Below, in pieces: positions 21,859 through 34,200 of a DNA stretch of 64,000 nucleotides. The stretch lies in assembly GCA_028826165.1 (NCBI GenBank), contig JAPDFW010000146.1:1-64000 (forward strand), written 5' to 3'. The DNA is from Anaeramoeba ignava (Eukaryota > Metamonada > Anaeramoebidae). Under the pieces are notes generated by a model. It saw nothing but the letters and a program-made list of their open reading frames with translations. It ran no database searches and was not told the origin of the DNA. Every line of letters starts with the position of its first letter. Position 1 is the stretch's first letter. Position numbers and translations under genes: made by a program.

Positions 21859-22825
21859 ATGAATGAAAATAAATGTTGTTGTTGTGGATTTGAACTTGAT
21901 AAATTTTCTCGACCCAAACCTTTTAGACTTGTTTTAGAATTATCTTCAATTTATGGTTCTTCTAATAGAATTTGTAATAAATGTAGATTGCATAATTATC
22001 GCAAAGTTTGTTATTTTTTTATATTTTAATTTAAATTAAAATTTAATTTATTATTGTTTTTATTTTTATTCCCTTATTTTAATTTAAATTATTTTTTATT
22101 TTTATTTTTTATTTTTAAAAGAAAAAGAATGGAAAAAAAAAATTTTTTTTTTCTTTTTAAAATAAATAAATTTCGATATTTATTCTTTTTAAAATTTATT
22201 AAGAAAAAAAGAAAAGAAATTTATTTTTTTTGCTTTTTTCTTATTATTATTCTTCTTATTCCTCTTTTTATTTTGGAATTATTAATTTATTTTTATTTAA
22301 TTTTAGTTAAAAAAGATTAAAGCAAAAGAAAGAAATTCAAATGATTTATTAAAACCTCAATCAAAATCTCATAAAAAAAATAAAAATAATTTAAAAAATA
22401 ATTTAAAAAATAATCTAAAAAATGGATCAAAAAATAATCAAATCAAAAATGTAATATTTAATTAAATTTTCTATTTAAAAAAACAAAATAATTCTTCTTT
22501 AAAATTTTAATCTTAATTTTCAATTCCACTTTTTTTTTTTTAATTAATAAATAAAATTTAAAAATAGAATAAAAATATTGATCTAAACAATAATAATAAT
22601 AATAATTCAATTTCAAAACAAATAAAAGAATTAATAAACAAAATTAATTTAATAAAAGAAGAAAATGAAAATTTAAAAGCAGAAAATATTACTTTAAGTC
22701 AATTAATTAAAGAATATTTAGAAGATAATTTAGAATTAGAATATTTAATTTCAAATAAAAAAGAACAAATTAAAAAAATTAAAAAAGGAATTAAAGAAAA
22801 AGGATTAAAAAAATTGAATAAATAA
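21859..22825 (+). CDS. Small CxxC/coiled-coil protein, three exons
   Basis: Exons 21859-22005, 22307-22450 and 22568-22825, all phase 0, with introns GTTTGT..TTTTAG (301 bp) and GTAATA..AAATAG (117 bp). The predicted protein is 182 residues. The N-terminus has a Cys cluster KCCCCGFEL and, after about 35 residues, CNKCRLHNYRK, together a possible zinc-binding fold. The middle is Lys/Asn-rich with repeats of LKNN. The C-terminus (from NKNIDLNNNN) is a coiled coil (IKEENENLKAENITLSQLIK). No family recognised. A cDNA would confirm the introns; the exon phases agree throughout. Confidence 0.6.
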
Positions 22826-22997
22826 ACAAAATTAAAAAAAATGGAAAAAAAATGTTGACTTTGTGTTTGTTTTTTTAATTAATTGAAATCTTTGAAAAAG
22901 AAATTAAGAAGAAATTTAAAAAAGAAATTTAAAAAAGAAATTTGAAAAAGAAATTTGAAAAAGAAATTTGAAAAAGAAATTAAGAAGAAATTCCTTT

Positions 22998-25320
22998 TTA
23001 CTTCTTTCGAAGTGGTTTCATTGATTCAAGATAAATTCCTTTGAGTAATTCATCTGTTGCTTCAACTGGTGAAACTGGAAGTAAAACATTGGAAATAACA
23101 GGAGTTTCTCTTGCATTTTTAACTAATTCATCAATATCTTCTTCTTTAAATCCAACATCTCCCATTTTTTCAGGAAGACCATTTTCAGCAAGCCATTCTT
23201 CATACTTTTCAGCAACCATTGTAGCTTCAGAAGGATCTCCTTTAAGATCTGGAATTATTGGACCCAAAATCAAAGCACAAATCTTTGGAAGAACTGGATA
23301 AACAACTTTAATAACTGAAGGTTGAAGGATTCCAAGACCTTGTCCATGTGGTAAATTCCAAATCTTAGCAGCCATTGGATGTTCCTATTTAAACCAAAAA
23401 GAAATGAATTTAATTAAATTTGAATTAATTTGATTTTAATTTAATTTAAATATTGATTTGAATTGATTTAATTTAATTTAATTTAATTTTGATTTTAATT
23501 TGAATATTGATTTGATTTGATTTGATTTAATTTGAATTGATTTAATTTAAATATTGATTTGATTTAATTTGATTTGATTTGAATTGATTTAAATTTAAAT
23601 ATTGATTTAATTTAATTTTGATTTGATTTAATTTGATTTAATTTGATTTAAATATTGATTTAATTTAAATTGAATTGATTTAATTTAATTTAATTTAATT
23701 TAATTTAATTTAATTTAATTTAATTTAAATATTAATTTAATTTAATTTAATTTGATTTTAATTTAATTTAAATATTGATTTGAATTGATTTAATTTAATT
23801 TAATTTTAATTTAATTTAAATATTGATTTGATTTGATTTGATTTGATTTAATTTAAATTTAATTTGATTTAATTTAATTTAATTTAATTGATTTAATTTG
23901 AATTGATTTGATTTGATTTGATTTAATTTGATTTAATTTAAATATTGATTTAATTTAAATTTAATTTGATTTAATTTAATTTAATTTTGATTTGATTTGA
24001 TTTAATTTAATTTAATTTAATTTGAATTTGATTTAATTTAATTTAAATTTGATTTGAATTGAATATTAATTTAATTAAATTTGAATTGATTTAATTTGAT
24101 TTGATTTGATTTTAATTTAAATATTGAATTTAATTTAATTTAAATATTGATTTAATTTAAATATTGATTTAGATTGGTTTAATTTACCAATGAATGAGTA
24201 AGATGTAATAATGCAGAATCAAAAGCACATCCTGCTAATGCCGAGGCATAATGTAAATAATAACGAGCTTCACCATTCTTTGGATCTTTATTAGCAATAG
24301 GAAGGAAATGAGCAACCATTTCAACAACTTCTTTTCCAAGAATCAAAGAGAAAGGATTTCTAATTTTAGTTGTTGCAGCTTCGAAAACATGATTCAAAGA
24401 ATCAACCGCAGTATAAATAGTCATTTTTGGAGGAGAAGACATCAACAAATTAGGATCATCAATAGAATAAGTTGGATAAGCAGCAATTGAACCAACAACT
24501 GGTTTGAGAACTGGTCCTTTGTTATCAATTGTCACAACAAAGAATCGGTTAACTTCAGTTCCTGTTCCTGCTGTTGTGTTGATTGTAATCAATGGAACTG
24601 CTTCTTTTGTTTCAAAAGTTAAATGAAGAACATCATAAGCAATTTTTCCTGGATATTTCATTAAAATTGTAACTAATTTTGCTGCATCGATTGGTGATCC
24701 ACCTTTATATTTTTAAATAAAAAAAAATAAAACAAAAAAAATTTTTTTCATTAGTTCAATTTAAAAAAAAAAGTGAATTTTTGTTGTTTATTTAATTAAT
24801 TTAATTTATACCCCCAATTGCTGTAACATAATCTACTTTATTATCTAAAAATAATTTTGTGCATTCATCTATTGTCGAAGAAAGAGGATTTGTTGTAATT
24901 TTATCGTAATGAACTAATTTAATTCCTTCGTCATCTAATGCTTTCTTAACAACATCCCAAGCTCCATTTAATTTATAAGAAGACTAAAAATCAAAAAAGA
25001 AAAAAAGCAAAAAAAAATTTTTTTTTTGTTTGGTTTATTGAGTTTATTTTGGTTTTTATTTTGGTTTTTGTTTTTGTTTTTACCTTTCCAGTTACAAGTC
25101 CCATTACTTTTGGTTTTTCTTTCTTCACAATTTCTGGATACTTGTTTATTGCACCAAGACCAATTTCTAATTGAGTTTTTCCGTAACTAAGTTAATAAAA
25201 ATAAAAGAGATTAGTTTTTATAAATAGAAAAAAATATCAAAAAATTTATTGTTTATTATTTATTTACTAAAAAGAAGTAATTGAATTTTCAATTCCTTTT
25301 AAACAATTAACAACTTGCAT
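22998..25320 (-). CDS. Iron-containing alcohol dehydrogenase, five exons
   Basis: Exons 25268-25320, 25084-25186, 24812-24983, 24188-24702 and 22998-23384, giving 409 residues in consistent phase. This is the Fe-ADH (group III) fold: FYYGKTQLEIGLGAI at the N-terminus, nucleotide-binding AIGGGSPIDAAK, TINTTAGTGTE, then metal-ligand blocks VDSLNH, THSL joined across intron 4 to EHPM, and LPHGQG. Such enzymes reduce aldehydes or ketones with NAD(P)H and are typical of fermentative protists; the substrate cannot be told from sequence. The length is normal and key residues are present. Intron 4 (23385-24187) is an expanded repeat of about 800 bp lying between the two halves of the metal-binding motif. 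No targeting peptide is obvious, so it is probably cytosolic. Confidence 0.93.
23385..24187. repeat. Repeat-expanded ADH intron (TTTAATTTGATT/AAATATTGATTT)
   Basis: Intron 4 of the Fe-ADH gene: donor GTAAAT at 24187, acceptor TAAATAG at 23385. It is filled with interleaved TTTAA, TTTGA and AAATATTGATT units. No coding potential. Confidence 0.8.
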
Positions 25321-25655
25321 GTTAAGAGAAAATGAAAAAAAATATTTTTTATTATTATTTTTCTTTTAAATTCGATTTTTTTCTCAATTTTATTCTTTAA
25401 AAAAAAAACCCTTATCTTATTTATATTTTATTTACATTTTATTTATTGATCAAATTTTTTAATGACTCAACATATGTTTGCAATTTATTTTTTTTTTAAT
25501 TCTTTTTGTAATAAAAAACAACTCAGAATTCTTATTTGATTTTGGGGTTTTGTTTGAATTAAATTTTTCAATTAAATTTTTTAATAAATTTTTCATTTAA
25601 AATTTTTTAATAAATTTTTCATTCATCAAAAAAAAAAATCAAAAAATCAAAATTC
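25321..25655. other. AT-rich spacer upstream of the Fe-ADH gene
   Basis: Contains A/T homopolymers and a direct repeat of aaattttttaataaatttttcatt (in two pieces near 25562-25625). By position it includes the Fe-ADH promoter and the 3' end of the next gene. No gene seen. Confidence 0.45.
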
Positions 25656-26841
25656 TCATTTTCTTTCTTTTGAAAAACTTGATCTTCTTGAATGAGAAGG
25701 AGTTGTTCTTTTAGAAGAAATTGGAGTTTTTGTTATTTTTTTAGGATAAAGACTTGATTTATTTGATTCACCAACAGATTCACTTTTTGCAGGTTCTTCT
25801 TTTTGTCTCATTTGTCTTGACATGAGAATCAAACGGTTTGAATACTCAAGAGCATTTTTGATTTCTCCGTCAGTTGGAGGTTTTATTGGCATTGCAAGAC
25901 TAGGTTTTGCAGAAGGATTTGGATTCATTTGTTTTTGGACATTTGAACTAGTCAAAATATTTGAAGTTTGATTTGCCAATTCAAAAGATTGTGAATTTTT
26001 TTTATTTTCTTGAGATTTTTCCAAAATTAAATCAGATTTTGGGTTTGCAAATTGTTCAAAAATAGGGGGATTCATAATTTTGGATGGACGAATTTTCTTC
26101 TCTTGAATTTTTAGGAAATCATCCTGATTTTTCGAGAAAATTGTACTTGAATTTTCATTTTGAATTTGTTCAGAAACTTTCATTGGCGTTACAATTGGGA
26201 TTGAGAGAAAAGTTGAGTCCAATCTCTCTTGGACTAAGATATCCTTCATCTTTGCAACAGCAATTCTTTCTTTTTTATCCTTCTTTACGCTTTTTCTCCG
26301 CGCGCTGTTGCTTCTTGAATGTGAAGTATGAGGAGTTTTCATGCGGTCATGTCTGTTTTTGAGAATGTGGATCAAAATTTTCTTTTACTGTCCTTCTTTC
26401 TAGTAATAAGCTTTGATTTGGGGAATAAAGCCAATTTTCTTCGTTGATTTCTGGATATAAAAATTCATCGATATCAATTATTGGAAGATATTTCTCTTCG
26501 AGGAATTTCGACTGCAATGTGCAAGCCAACTTGGATAATTTTTCTTCTTCTTGCTGAGCTTTTCCCATGCTTTTTTTAATAGAATCCTCGCCTATGTTTT
26601 CGTTACTTTTTTTGTTGATTCCGATTCCAAACTCAAATATCTTTGTTTCGTTTAAAACTCCTTGATTTTCGGAGATTCTTTCAATTACATTTCCTGTTGT
26701 TGTTATAAATGTTTCTCCGATTGGTAATTGATGTAAATCATGAATTGTTATGGATTTTCCTGTGTGTTTGCTTGATACTCCTAATCCATGAGAGAGAATG
26801 TTTTTGAAAATGAGATTTTCTTCGAATTGTTTATCAGCCAT
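25656..26841 (-). CDS. Conserved-looking protein of unknown function, one frame break
   Basis: ATG at 26841 (MADKQFEENLIFKNILSHGL). Two frames overlap near 26350 and read as one protein of about 395 residues after a one-base shift (PHSQK into NRHDRMKTPH). The N-terminal half is moderately ordered with a possible short fold (SITIHDLHQLPIGETFITTT); the C-terminal half is Ser/Lys/Pro-rich and disordered (RSNSARRKS, TTPSHSRRSSFSKERK), with several RxxS sites that look phosphorylatable. I do not recognise a family. Codons are richer in G and C than the neighbours around 26200-26350. Confidence 0.6.
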
Positions 26842-26899
26842 CAATATAAAAAAAATGAAAAAAATGAAAAAAATGAAAAATTTTATTTTAATTTATTTT

Positions 26900-27890
26900 T
26901 AAAAACTCAATTCAATATTTAATTCAATTCAATTCAATTCAATATTTAATTCAATATTCAATTCAATATTTAATATTCAATATTTAATTCAATATTTAAT
27001 TCAATTCAATATTTAATTCAATTCAATTCAATATTTAATTCAATATTTAATTCAATATTTAATTCAATTCAATATTTAATTCAATATTTAATTCAATTCA
27101 ATATTTAATTCAATTCAATATTTAATTCAATATTTAATTCAATATTCAATTCAATTCAATATTTAATTCAATATTTAATATTCAATTCAATTCAATTCAA
27201 TATTCAATATTTAATATTCAATTCAATATTTAATATTTAATTCAATATTTTTATTCAATATTCACCCAATATTCAATACCAATATTTCATTATTTCAATA
27301 ATTCCATTCAATTCAACCAATTCAAATTCAATATTATTCCAATATTCATTCAATATTCAATTTTATTATTCAATATTCAATATTTATTCAATATTTCCAA
27401 TATTTAATTCAACTATTCATTCCAATTTCAATTCACCAATTTAATTTGATTCAATATTTCAATATTTCAATATTTATTTATTCAATATTTAATTCAATAT
27501 TTTTAATTCAATATTTATTCAATATTCAATATTCAATTCAATATTTAATATTCAATTTAATACCAATATATTCAATTTCGAATTTCAATTCAATATTCAA
27601 TTCAATATTTAATATTCAATATTCAATTCAATATTCAATATTCAATTCAATATTTAATATTCAATATTCAATTCAATATTCAATTCAATTCAATTCAATA
27701 TTCAATATTTAATATTCAATATTCAATTCAATATTTAATATTCTATTTAATATTCAATTCAATATTTAATATTCAATATTCAATTCAATATTCAATATTT
27801 AATTCAATATTCAATATTTGATTTAATTTTTAATTCAATTCAATATTCAATTCAATATTCAATTTAATATTCGATTTAATTTTTAATTAG
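26900..27890. repeat. TTCAATATTTAA-type minisatellite field
   Basis: About 1 kb of interspersed ttcaat, atattcaat and atatttaat units. The stretch 27240-27600 is more irregular, with ccaat and cattatttc interruptions, and the outer parts are more homogeneous. Frames in it (QYSIQYSIF runs) are not genes. It lies upstream of both the unknown gene (-) and the PAS pair (+). Confidence 0.75.
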
Positions 27891-28265
27891 AGATCTAATT
27901 AAATTAAAATCATTATTATTCTCCTTTTTCTTTTTAAATTAAATCTCTTTTTTGCTATTTATTTCATTTTTTAAATTCTCCTTTTTTTATACCCTATTTT
28001 TTTTCTTTTTTAAGATCAAAAAAAGATAATTTTTTAATTAAATTTTATTTTTTAAAATTAAATCTAAACAACAAAAAAGAAGAAGAAAAAAAATTTTTTT
28101 TTTTAAATAACTTTTGTTTAAAAATATAAGAACAACTCATCCAAAAATTAAATAAAATTAATTAAATAAAAAATTAAATAAAAAATTAAATAAAAAAATT
28201 AATTAAAAAATTAATTAAAAAAATTAATTGTGATCGCATTTTTTTAAATTAAACTTTTTTTTTTA
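27891..28265. other. AT-rich spacer
   Basis: T-rich and A-rich runs plus (AAATTAAATAA)n and (AAAATTAATT)n tracts at 28140-28230. No gene seen. The duplicated upstream block of the PAS paralogues starts immediately after it. Confidence 0.5.
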
Positions 28266-28412
28266 AAAATTTACCAATTTAATTTCCATTTTTTCTTTCA
28301 CAAAAGAATATTTTTTTACATTCTTTTCTTTAATTTACAAGTAATAAAACTAAATTTTCCAAAAATAAACTAATTGATTTTATTTCAAAAATAAATTTAA
28401 AAAAGAATAATA

Positions 28413-29648
28413 ATGGGAGCAGTCGAATCAGCGAAAAAAAAAATAACTAAGAAACAATCAAAACAATATATAAAGAAAGTTCAAGCTTATTATGAACCAA
28501 TAGTTCTTGGTGATGAAAAAGCTGATTTTATTGATGCAAATCCAGCTGCAATTTCATTATTTAAAGCAAAATCAAAAAAACAAATTTGTTCAAAAGGTCC
28601 AAATGGTCTTTCTGCAGATTTTCAACCTGCTTTCAATCTTCCTACTTCAAGAGCAGCTCCTTTAGCTATTCAATCTGCTTTTAAGTTTGCAATTCCTTTT
28701 TTTTCACCTTTTTTTTCACCTTTTTGTTTGAATTTATATTTTATTAATTTAATATTTTATTATTTTATTAAAGTTCTCCTGAAGGTTTCTTTGATTTTGA
28801 TTGGTTACATAGAGATTTAGATGGAAAAGATTTTTGGGTTCATGTATTTTTCAGATATTAAATAAATATTAAATATTAAATATTATCCAAAAATATTAAA
28901 TATTTATTATTAGGTTTGGGCAACACCTATTAATATGGGTGGAAAATTAGTTATACAAGGATTAACAAGACCAGTTTCAGGAAGAGGAATGGTAACAACA
29001 TTAGATCTTGGAGTTGATGCAGCATATTTTGTTAAACCACTTTCAGATAAAATAAAAAGTACACTTGATACAGAAACAGAATCACAAATCGAACAAACAA
29101 AATCATCACCTCAAACAGATTCTGAAACAAATACAAAAACAGATCCAAATATAAAAAAAGAATCCAAATCAGATCCAAAAACAGATCCAAAAACAGATCC
29201 AAAAAAAGAATCAAGTCCAAACACAAGTACAAAAGCAGAAGAAAAACCAACTCATGAAGTTAGAAAATCAATTATTGTTTTTCCAAATGATGATCTTGAA
29301 ATGGAATTTGATGAGAAAGTTGATTATATTAAATCACTTATTCGTTCTCATGAAAACCCCAAATTAGAAAAGAAAATTGTTGATGCACTTAATCAAGCTA
29401 AATCTTTATTCACTCGTTCAAATTTACTTCTTCAAGAACAAATTGAACAATTAACTCAAAGAATTCAAACTCAAGAAAAGAAAAACAGACAAAAATATTT
29501 CGATCTTGAAGAACATCTCCAAAACAGTTTAAAATCTAATAAAGAACTTACAAAGAAATGTGAAGTTCTTACTTCAAATTTCCAAATAATTAGAAAACTT
29601 TTTAATGATCCAGAATTAGAAAAAATTGTTGATTCAAAAGAAAAATAA
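28413..29648 (+). CDS. PAS-domain coiled-coil protein, tandem paralogue A
   Basis: Exons 28413-28684, 28774-28843 and 28914-29648 (introns 89 and 70 bp), giving 358 residues. The N-terminal PAS-like domain covers about residues 20-125: FIDANPAAISLFKAKSKKQI, then SPEGFFDFDWLHRDLDGKDF, then WVHVWATPINMGGKLVIQG, typical of the PAS core and its last beta strands. A Thr/Lys/Asp-rich linker (TDPKTDPKKESS) and a C-terminal coiled coil of about 150 residues (LLLQEQIEQLTQRIQTQEKK) follow. PAS domains sense ligands or mediate partner contacts; no catalytic domain is attached, so it may act as an adaptor. The MGAVES start could be N-myristoylated (Gly at position 2), as inference. Confidence 0.82.
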
Positions 29649-29911
29649 ATGGAAAAAGAAAATTCCAATTAATTACAAACAATTTAATTAATAATTGAAC
29701 TATTTTAATAGAAATCTAATTCTCATCCAGCCATTTCTAAATTAATTTTTCTTATCTCAAAAAAAAAATTTACCAATTTAATTTCCATTTTTTCTTTCAC
29801 AAAAGAATATTTTTTTACATTCTTTTCTTTAATTTACAAGCAATAAAACTAAATTTTCGAAAAATAAACTAATTGATTTTATTTCAAAAATAAATTTAAA
29901 AAAGAATAATA

Positions 29912-31037
29912 ATGGGAGCAGTCGAATCAGCGAAAAAAAAAATAACTAAGAAACAATCAAAACAATATATAAAGAAAATTCAAGCTTATTATGAACCAAT
30001 AGTTCTTGGTGATGAAAAAGTTGATTTTATTGATGCAAATCCAGCTGCAATTTCATTATTTAAAGCAAAATCAAAAAAACAAATTTGTTCAAAAGGTCCA
30101 AATGGTCTTTCTGCAGATTTTCAATCTGCTTTCAATCTTCCTACTTCAAAAGCAGCTCCTTTAGCTATTCAATCTGCTTTTAAGTTTGCAATTCCTTTTT
30201 TTGTTTTGTGGATTAATTTTATTAATTTTATATTTTATTATTTTATTAAAGTTCTCCTGAAGGTTTCTTTGATTTTGATTGGTTATATAGAGATTTAGAT
30301 GGAAAAGATTTTTGGGTTCATGTATTTTTCAGATATTAAATAAATATTAAATATTAAATAATAAATATTATCCAAAAATATTAAATATTTATTATTAGGT
30401 TTGGGCAACACCTATTAATATGGGTGGAAAATTAGTTATACAAGGATTAATAAGATTAATTCCAGGAAGAGGAATGGTAACAACATTAGATCTTGGATTT
30501 GATGCAGCATATTTTGTTAAACCGTTTTCAGATAAAATAAAAAGTACACTTGATACAGAAACAGAATCACAAATCGAACAAACAAAATCATCACCTCAAA
30601 CAGATTCTGAAACAAATATAAAAAAAGAAGAAAAACCAACTCATGAAGTTAGAAAATCAATTATTGTTTTTCCAAATGATGATCTTGAAATGGAATTTGA
30701 TGAGAAAATTGATTATATTAAATCACTTATTCGTTCTCATGAAAACCCTAAATTAGAAAAGAAAATTGTTGATGCACTTAATCAAGCAAAATCTTTATTT
30801 ACTCGTTCAAATTTACTTCTTCAAGAACAAATTGAACAATTAACTCAAAGAATTCAAACTCAAAAAAAGAAGAATAGTGAAAAATATTTTGATCTTGAAG
30901 AACATCTCCAAAACAGTTTAAAATCTAATAAAGAACTTACAAAGAAATGTGAAGTTCTTACTTCAAATTTCCAAATAATTAAAAAAATTTTTAATGATCC
31001 AGAATTAGAAAAAATTGTTGATTCAAAAGAAAAATAA
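29912..31037 (+). CDS. PAS-domain coiled-coil protein, tandem paralogue B
   Basis: Exons 29912-30183, 30252-30321 and 30399-31037, giving 326 residues. It has the same architecture as its upstream neighbour, with nearly identical PAS and coiled-coil segments and the same MGAVES start. The Thr/Lys/Asp linker is 32 residues shorter because the DPKTDPK block is missing. Substitutions include RPVSGRG to RLIPGRG. Introns have the same positions and phases, confirming duplication of a spliced gene. No frame breaks. Confidence 0.82.
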
Positions 31038-31216
31038 ATGGAAAAGAAAGAAAGAAAGAATAAAGATTTTTTTATTCATCAAAAAAAAAAGAAGAAAAAT
31101 AAAAAATAAAAAAAGTGATTTAATTACACTTTTTTCATCATTTTTTTTGAATAAGAATAAGAATAAGAATAATAATTATAATTATCAATATTATTATCTT
31201 CACCAAATTCAGTATT

Positions 31217-34200
31217 TCACTTATCAAAATCTAAATCACCAGTAAAAGACAAATCAAGTAAACTACTTTCCAAATTGACATCTTCAGGATAATCTTGATC
31301 ACTAACATTCTGTTCATTTAAAACTGACTGTTTTTGAAGTTGTTGAGTTGAGCCATCCACAAAAAAACGACCAGAGTTTCTTTTGCTTGATATTTGTGAT
31401 CTGTCTCTTGGTGTTGAATAACCTGAACGATAATTTTCAATTTGTTTTAAATTTGTCCCTAAAAGTCCGTTAAAATTGACAGAATTAAATTCATCAAAAA
31501 CAGAAGTGGAAGAGGGCGAGAAGGCCATATCTGGCTCGTTGAGATCCTCCATAATTTCGGGGTCAAGTTGGGAAAAGATCTGGTGGTTTCTCTTCTTCGA
31601 GAAGTAATGAGTATCCAAATCATTTTGAACAGTTGGAACAAAAGGTGGTTGTTGTTGAATAAGAGTGTCCCAGTTGATTCCTGCGAAGAAAGGATGGTTC
31701 TTAATCTCATCCGCAGATTTTGATCCCAGACGTTTTGAGGGGTCTTTGATGAGCAGTTTGGAGATCAAGTCCTTGAGCTCAGGTGACATAAAATCGGGCC
31801 ATTGTATGTTTAGAGATAAAATATTGGAAAAAATTTTTTCCATCGAGTTATCATTAAAGGGGGGAATTCCAACAACAAGTTCGTAAGCAATCACTCCCAA
31901 AGCCCACCAATCCACGCGGTGATCGTGGCCCGTACCAAACAGGATTTCTGGTGCGAGATAATCTGGTGATCCGATGATGTTGACCATCTTTCCGTTATTT
32001 TTCACATTCGAAAGTCGTGGAGAACAGATACGTGCTGTTGGGCTCAGTGGAGGAGATGGCGAGTGATTCGAAGTGTTGATGCATCCGTTGCGCATTGGGT
32101 CCTGTATGCTTTTCCTTCTTTCTTCTTCTGTTTGTTTCTCTGAGTCTTCTGGTTCCGCTATATTCTCTTTTAATTCATAACTGGTTTTCTCTTTTCCATC
32201 ATTTCTTGAGTTCTCGTGATTCTCTCCATTTGGCTTTGCATCGTGGTCTGTTTTCTCATCAAGACCAGACTCCGGTTGTGATTGATTTTCTGTATCGGAA
32301 AATTTTTCCGAAATTTCATTGTTTTGGATTTCAGTTCTTTTGAACAATCCAATTTTGGAAAGTCCGAAATCTGTCAATTTGATATGACCTTCACTTGAAA
32401 TCAAAATATTATCTGGTTTCAAATCCCTGTGAACAATGTTGTTTTTGTGCAGATATTCAAGTGCAAGAATAATTTCTGCTAAATAAACTTTTGCCATTTT
32501 TTCACTTAAATAATCAACATTGCAGAGAAGTGAATATATATCTCCTCCTCGCATGTATTCCATTATGAGATAAAGATAGTGTTTTGTTTGGATTGAATAG
32601 TAAAGCTTTACAACAAACGGGTTTTCGGTTTGTAACAATATTTTTTTTTCTGTCATAACATGTTCAATTTGATTTTTTTGAACTAATTTTCAATTTTTAA
32701 TTTTCAATTTTCAATTTTTGGAAAATAAAAAGGATAATTTTAATTTCTTACGGATATCTGATTTTTTAAGTGCTTTAATTGCATAATAATCATTAGTTTT
32801 TGGATTTCTTGCTAGATAGACTCGTCTAAAATAAATATTAAATAAATATTAAATAAATTATTAAATAAATATTAAATAAATATTCAAATAAATATTAAAT
32901 AAATATTAAATAAATATTCAATAAATTATTAAAATATTATTAAATAAATATTAAATAAATATTAAATAAATATTAAATTAATATTAAATTATTATTAAAT
33001 AAATATTAAATAAATATTAAATAAGTATTAAATAAATATTAAATAAATATTAAATAAATATTCAATTATTAGATATTAAATAAATATTAAATAAATATTA
33101 AATAAATATTAAATTATTAAATAAATATTCAATTACCCATAAGCTCCTCGTGAAATCATTTTCAGAAATTCAAATTGCTTAATAGAAGGATTAACTGGCA
33201 TTTTATCTTTATTCTCTTTATCTATTTCTTCTAATTTAGGAAGTGCTTCTGCAGATTTTAAACATGAATCCCATTTTTGATGCATCTTTTTTATATATTT
33301 ATATTTATGTTTATATTTTTAAATAAATAATTAACTCCATTTAGTATTTTCATAAAAGAAACTCATTCTTAATTAAATCAAAATAAATTAAATTAAATCA
33401 AACAATTTTTTCAAGTCTTTTCCCAAAATTAACAGTTTCTTCATCTCCTCTTCTTTTTGCCATTATAATATGATCTTGAATCTGAGATATTAATTTCATT
33501 AATAAATCCATTAAATCTGGAGATTGATTTGGAATTTTTATAGCACTAAATTTTTAAATTTTTGAATTTTTAAATTTTTAAATTTTTGAATTTTTGAATT
33601 TTTGAATTTTTGAATTTTTGAATTTGATTTAAAATTGTTTTAAAATTGTTTACCATTTCGCAATAATTTGAAAATTTTGAAATAATAATTCACTCCAAAG
33701 TCTTCTATATGTTTGTATTTCATTTGGATCTCCATGAAAATTTTTAGAAACAACCTTCAAATTCAAATAATTAAAATTAAAGTTAAATTATTAATATTTT
33801 AGATAATATTTAAAAGTAGAATAAAAAATAAATTGATTTGCAAATTGATTCAGTTTACTTGTCTAAGTTTTTGGTCACATTTTTGAATTTTCATTTTTGA
33901 AGAAAGCACAATAAGACAATATTTGCTATGTTCTTCGAGAATATCTGGAGGAAAAACCTTTTCACACATACGACAAGGAATTCCTTGAGGTTCTTCTATA
34001 ATATCTTGAATTTGATTGAATTGATGAGGTTCTTTTTGATTCAATTTTGGATTAATTGCTATTGGTAATGATTGTGGTATTTCATTAATATGTGTATCTT
34101 TTTTTTCGATTGGATTTTTTTCCGCAATTTCTATTCCTTTGATTTCATTATTTTCTTGATTTCCAGTCTTTTTTATTGCTTGTGAATCATTTATTTTATT

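Larger units (their letters stand above)
28266..31040. repeat. Tandem gene duplication, unit about 1.3-1.5 kb
   Basis: Two direct copies, 28266-29650 and about 29767-31040. Each starts with about 145 bp of near-identical upstream sequence (aaaaatttaccaatttaatt...) and holds one PAS/coiled-coil gene. Intron 1 differs in sequence and length between copies, while exons are nearly the same. Confidence 0.88.

Noticed and set aside
22054-22320. Separate 88-residue hydrophobic protein
   Set aside because: It lies in an intron with GT..AG ends whose flanking exons join in phase; the Phe/Leu/Lys composition is just AT-rich DNA.
27446-27712. 88-residue frame in the TTCAATATT field
   Set aside because: Repeat-encoded, with no domain and no plausible context.
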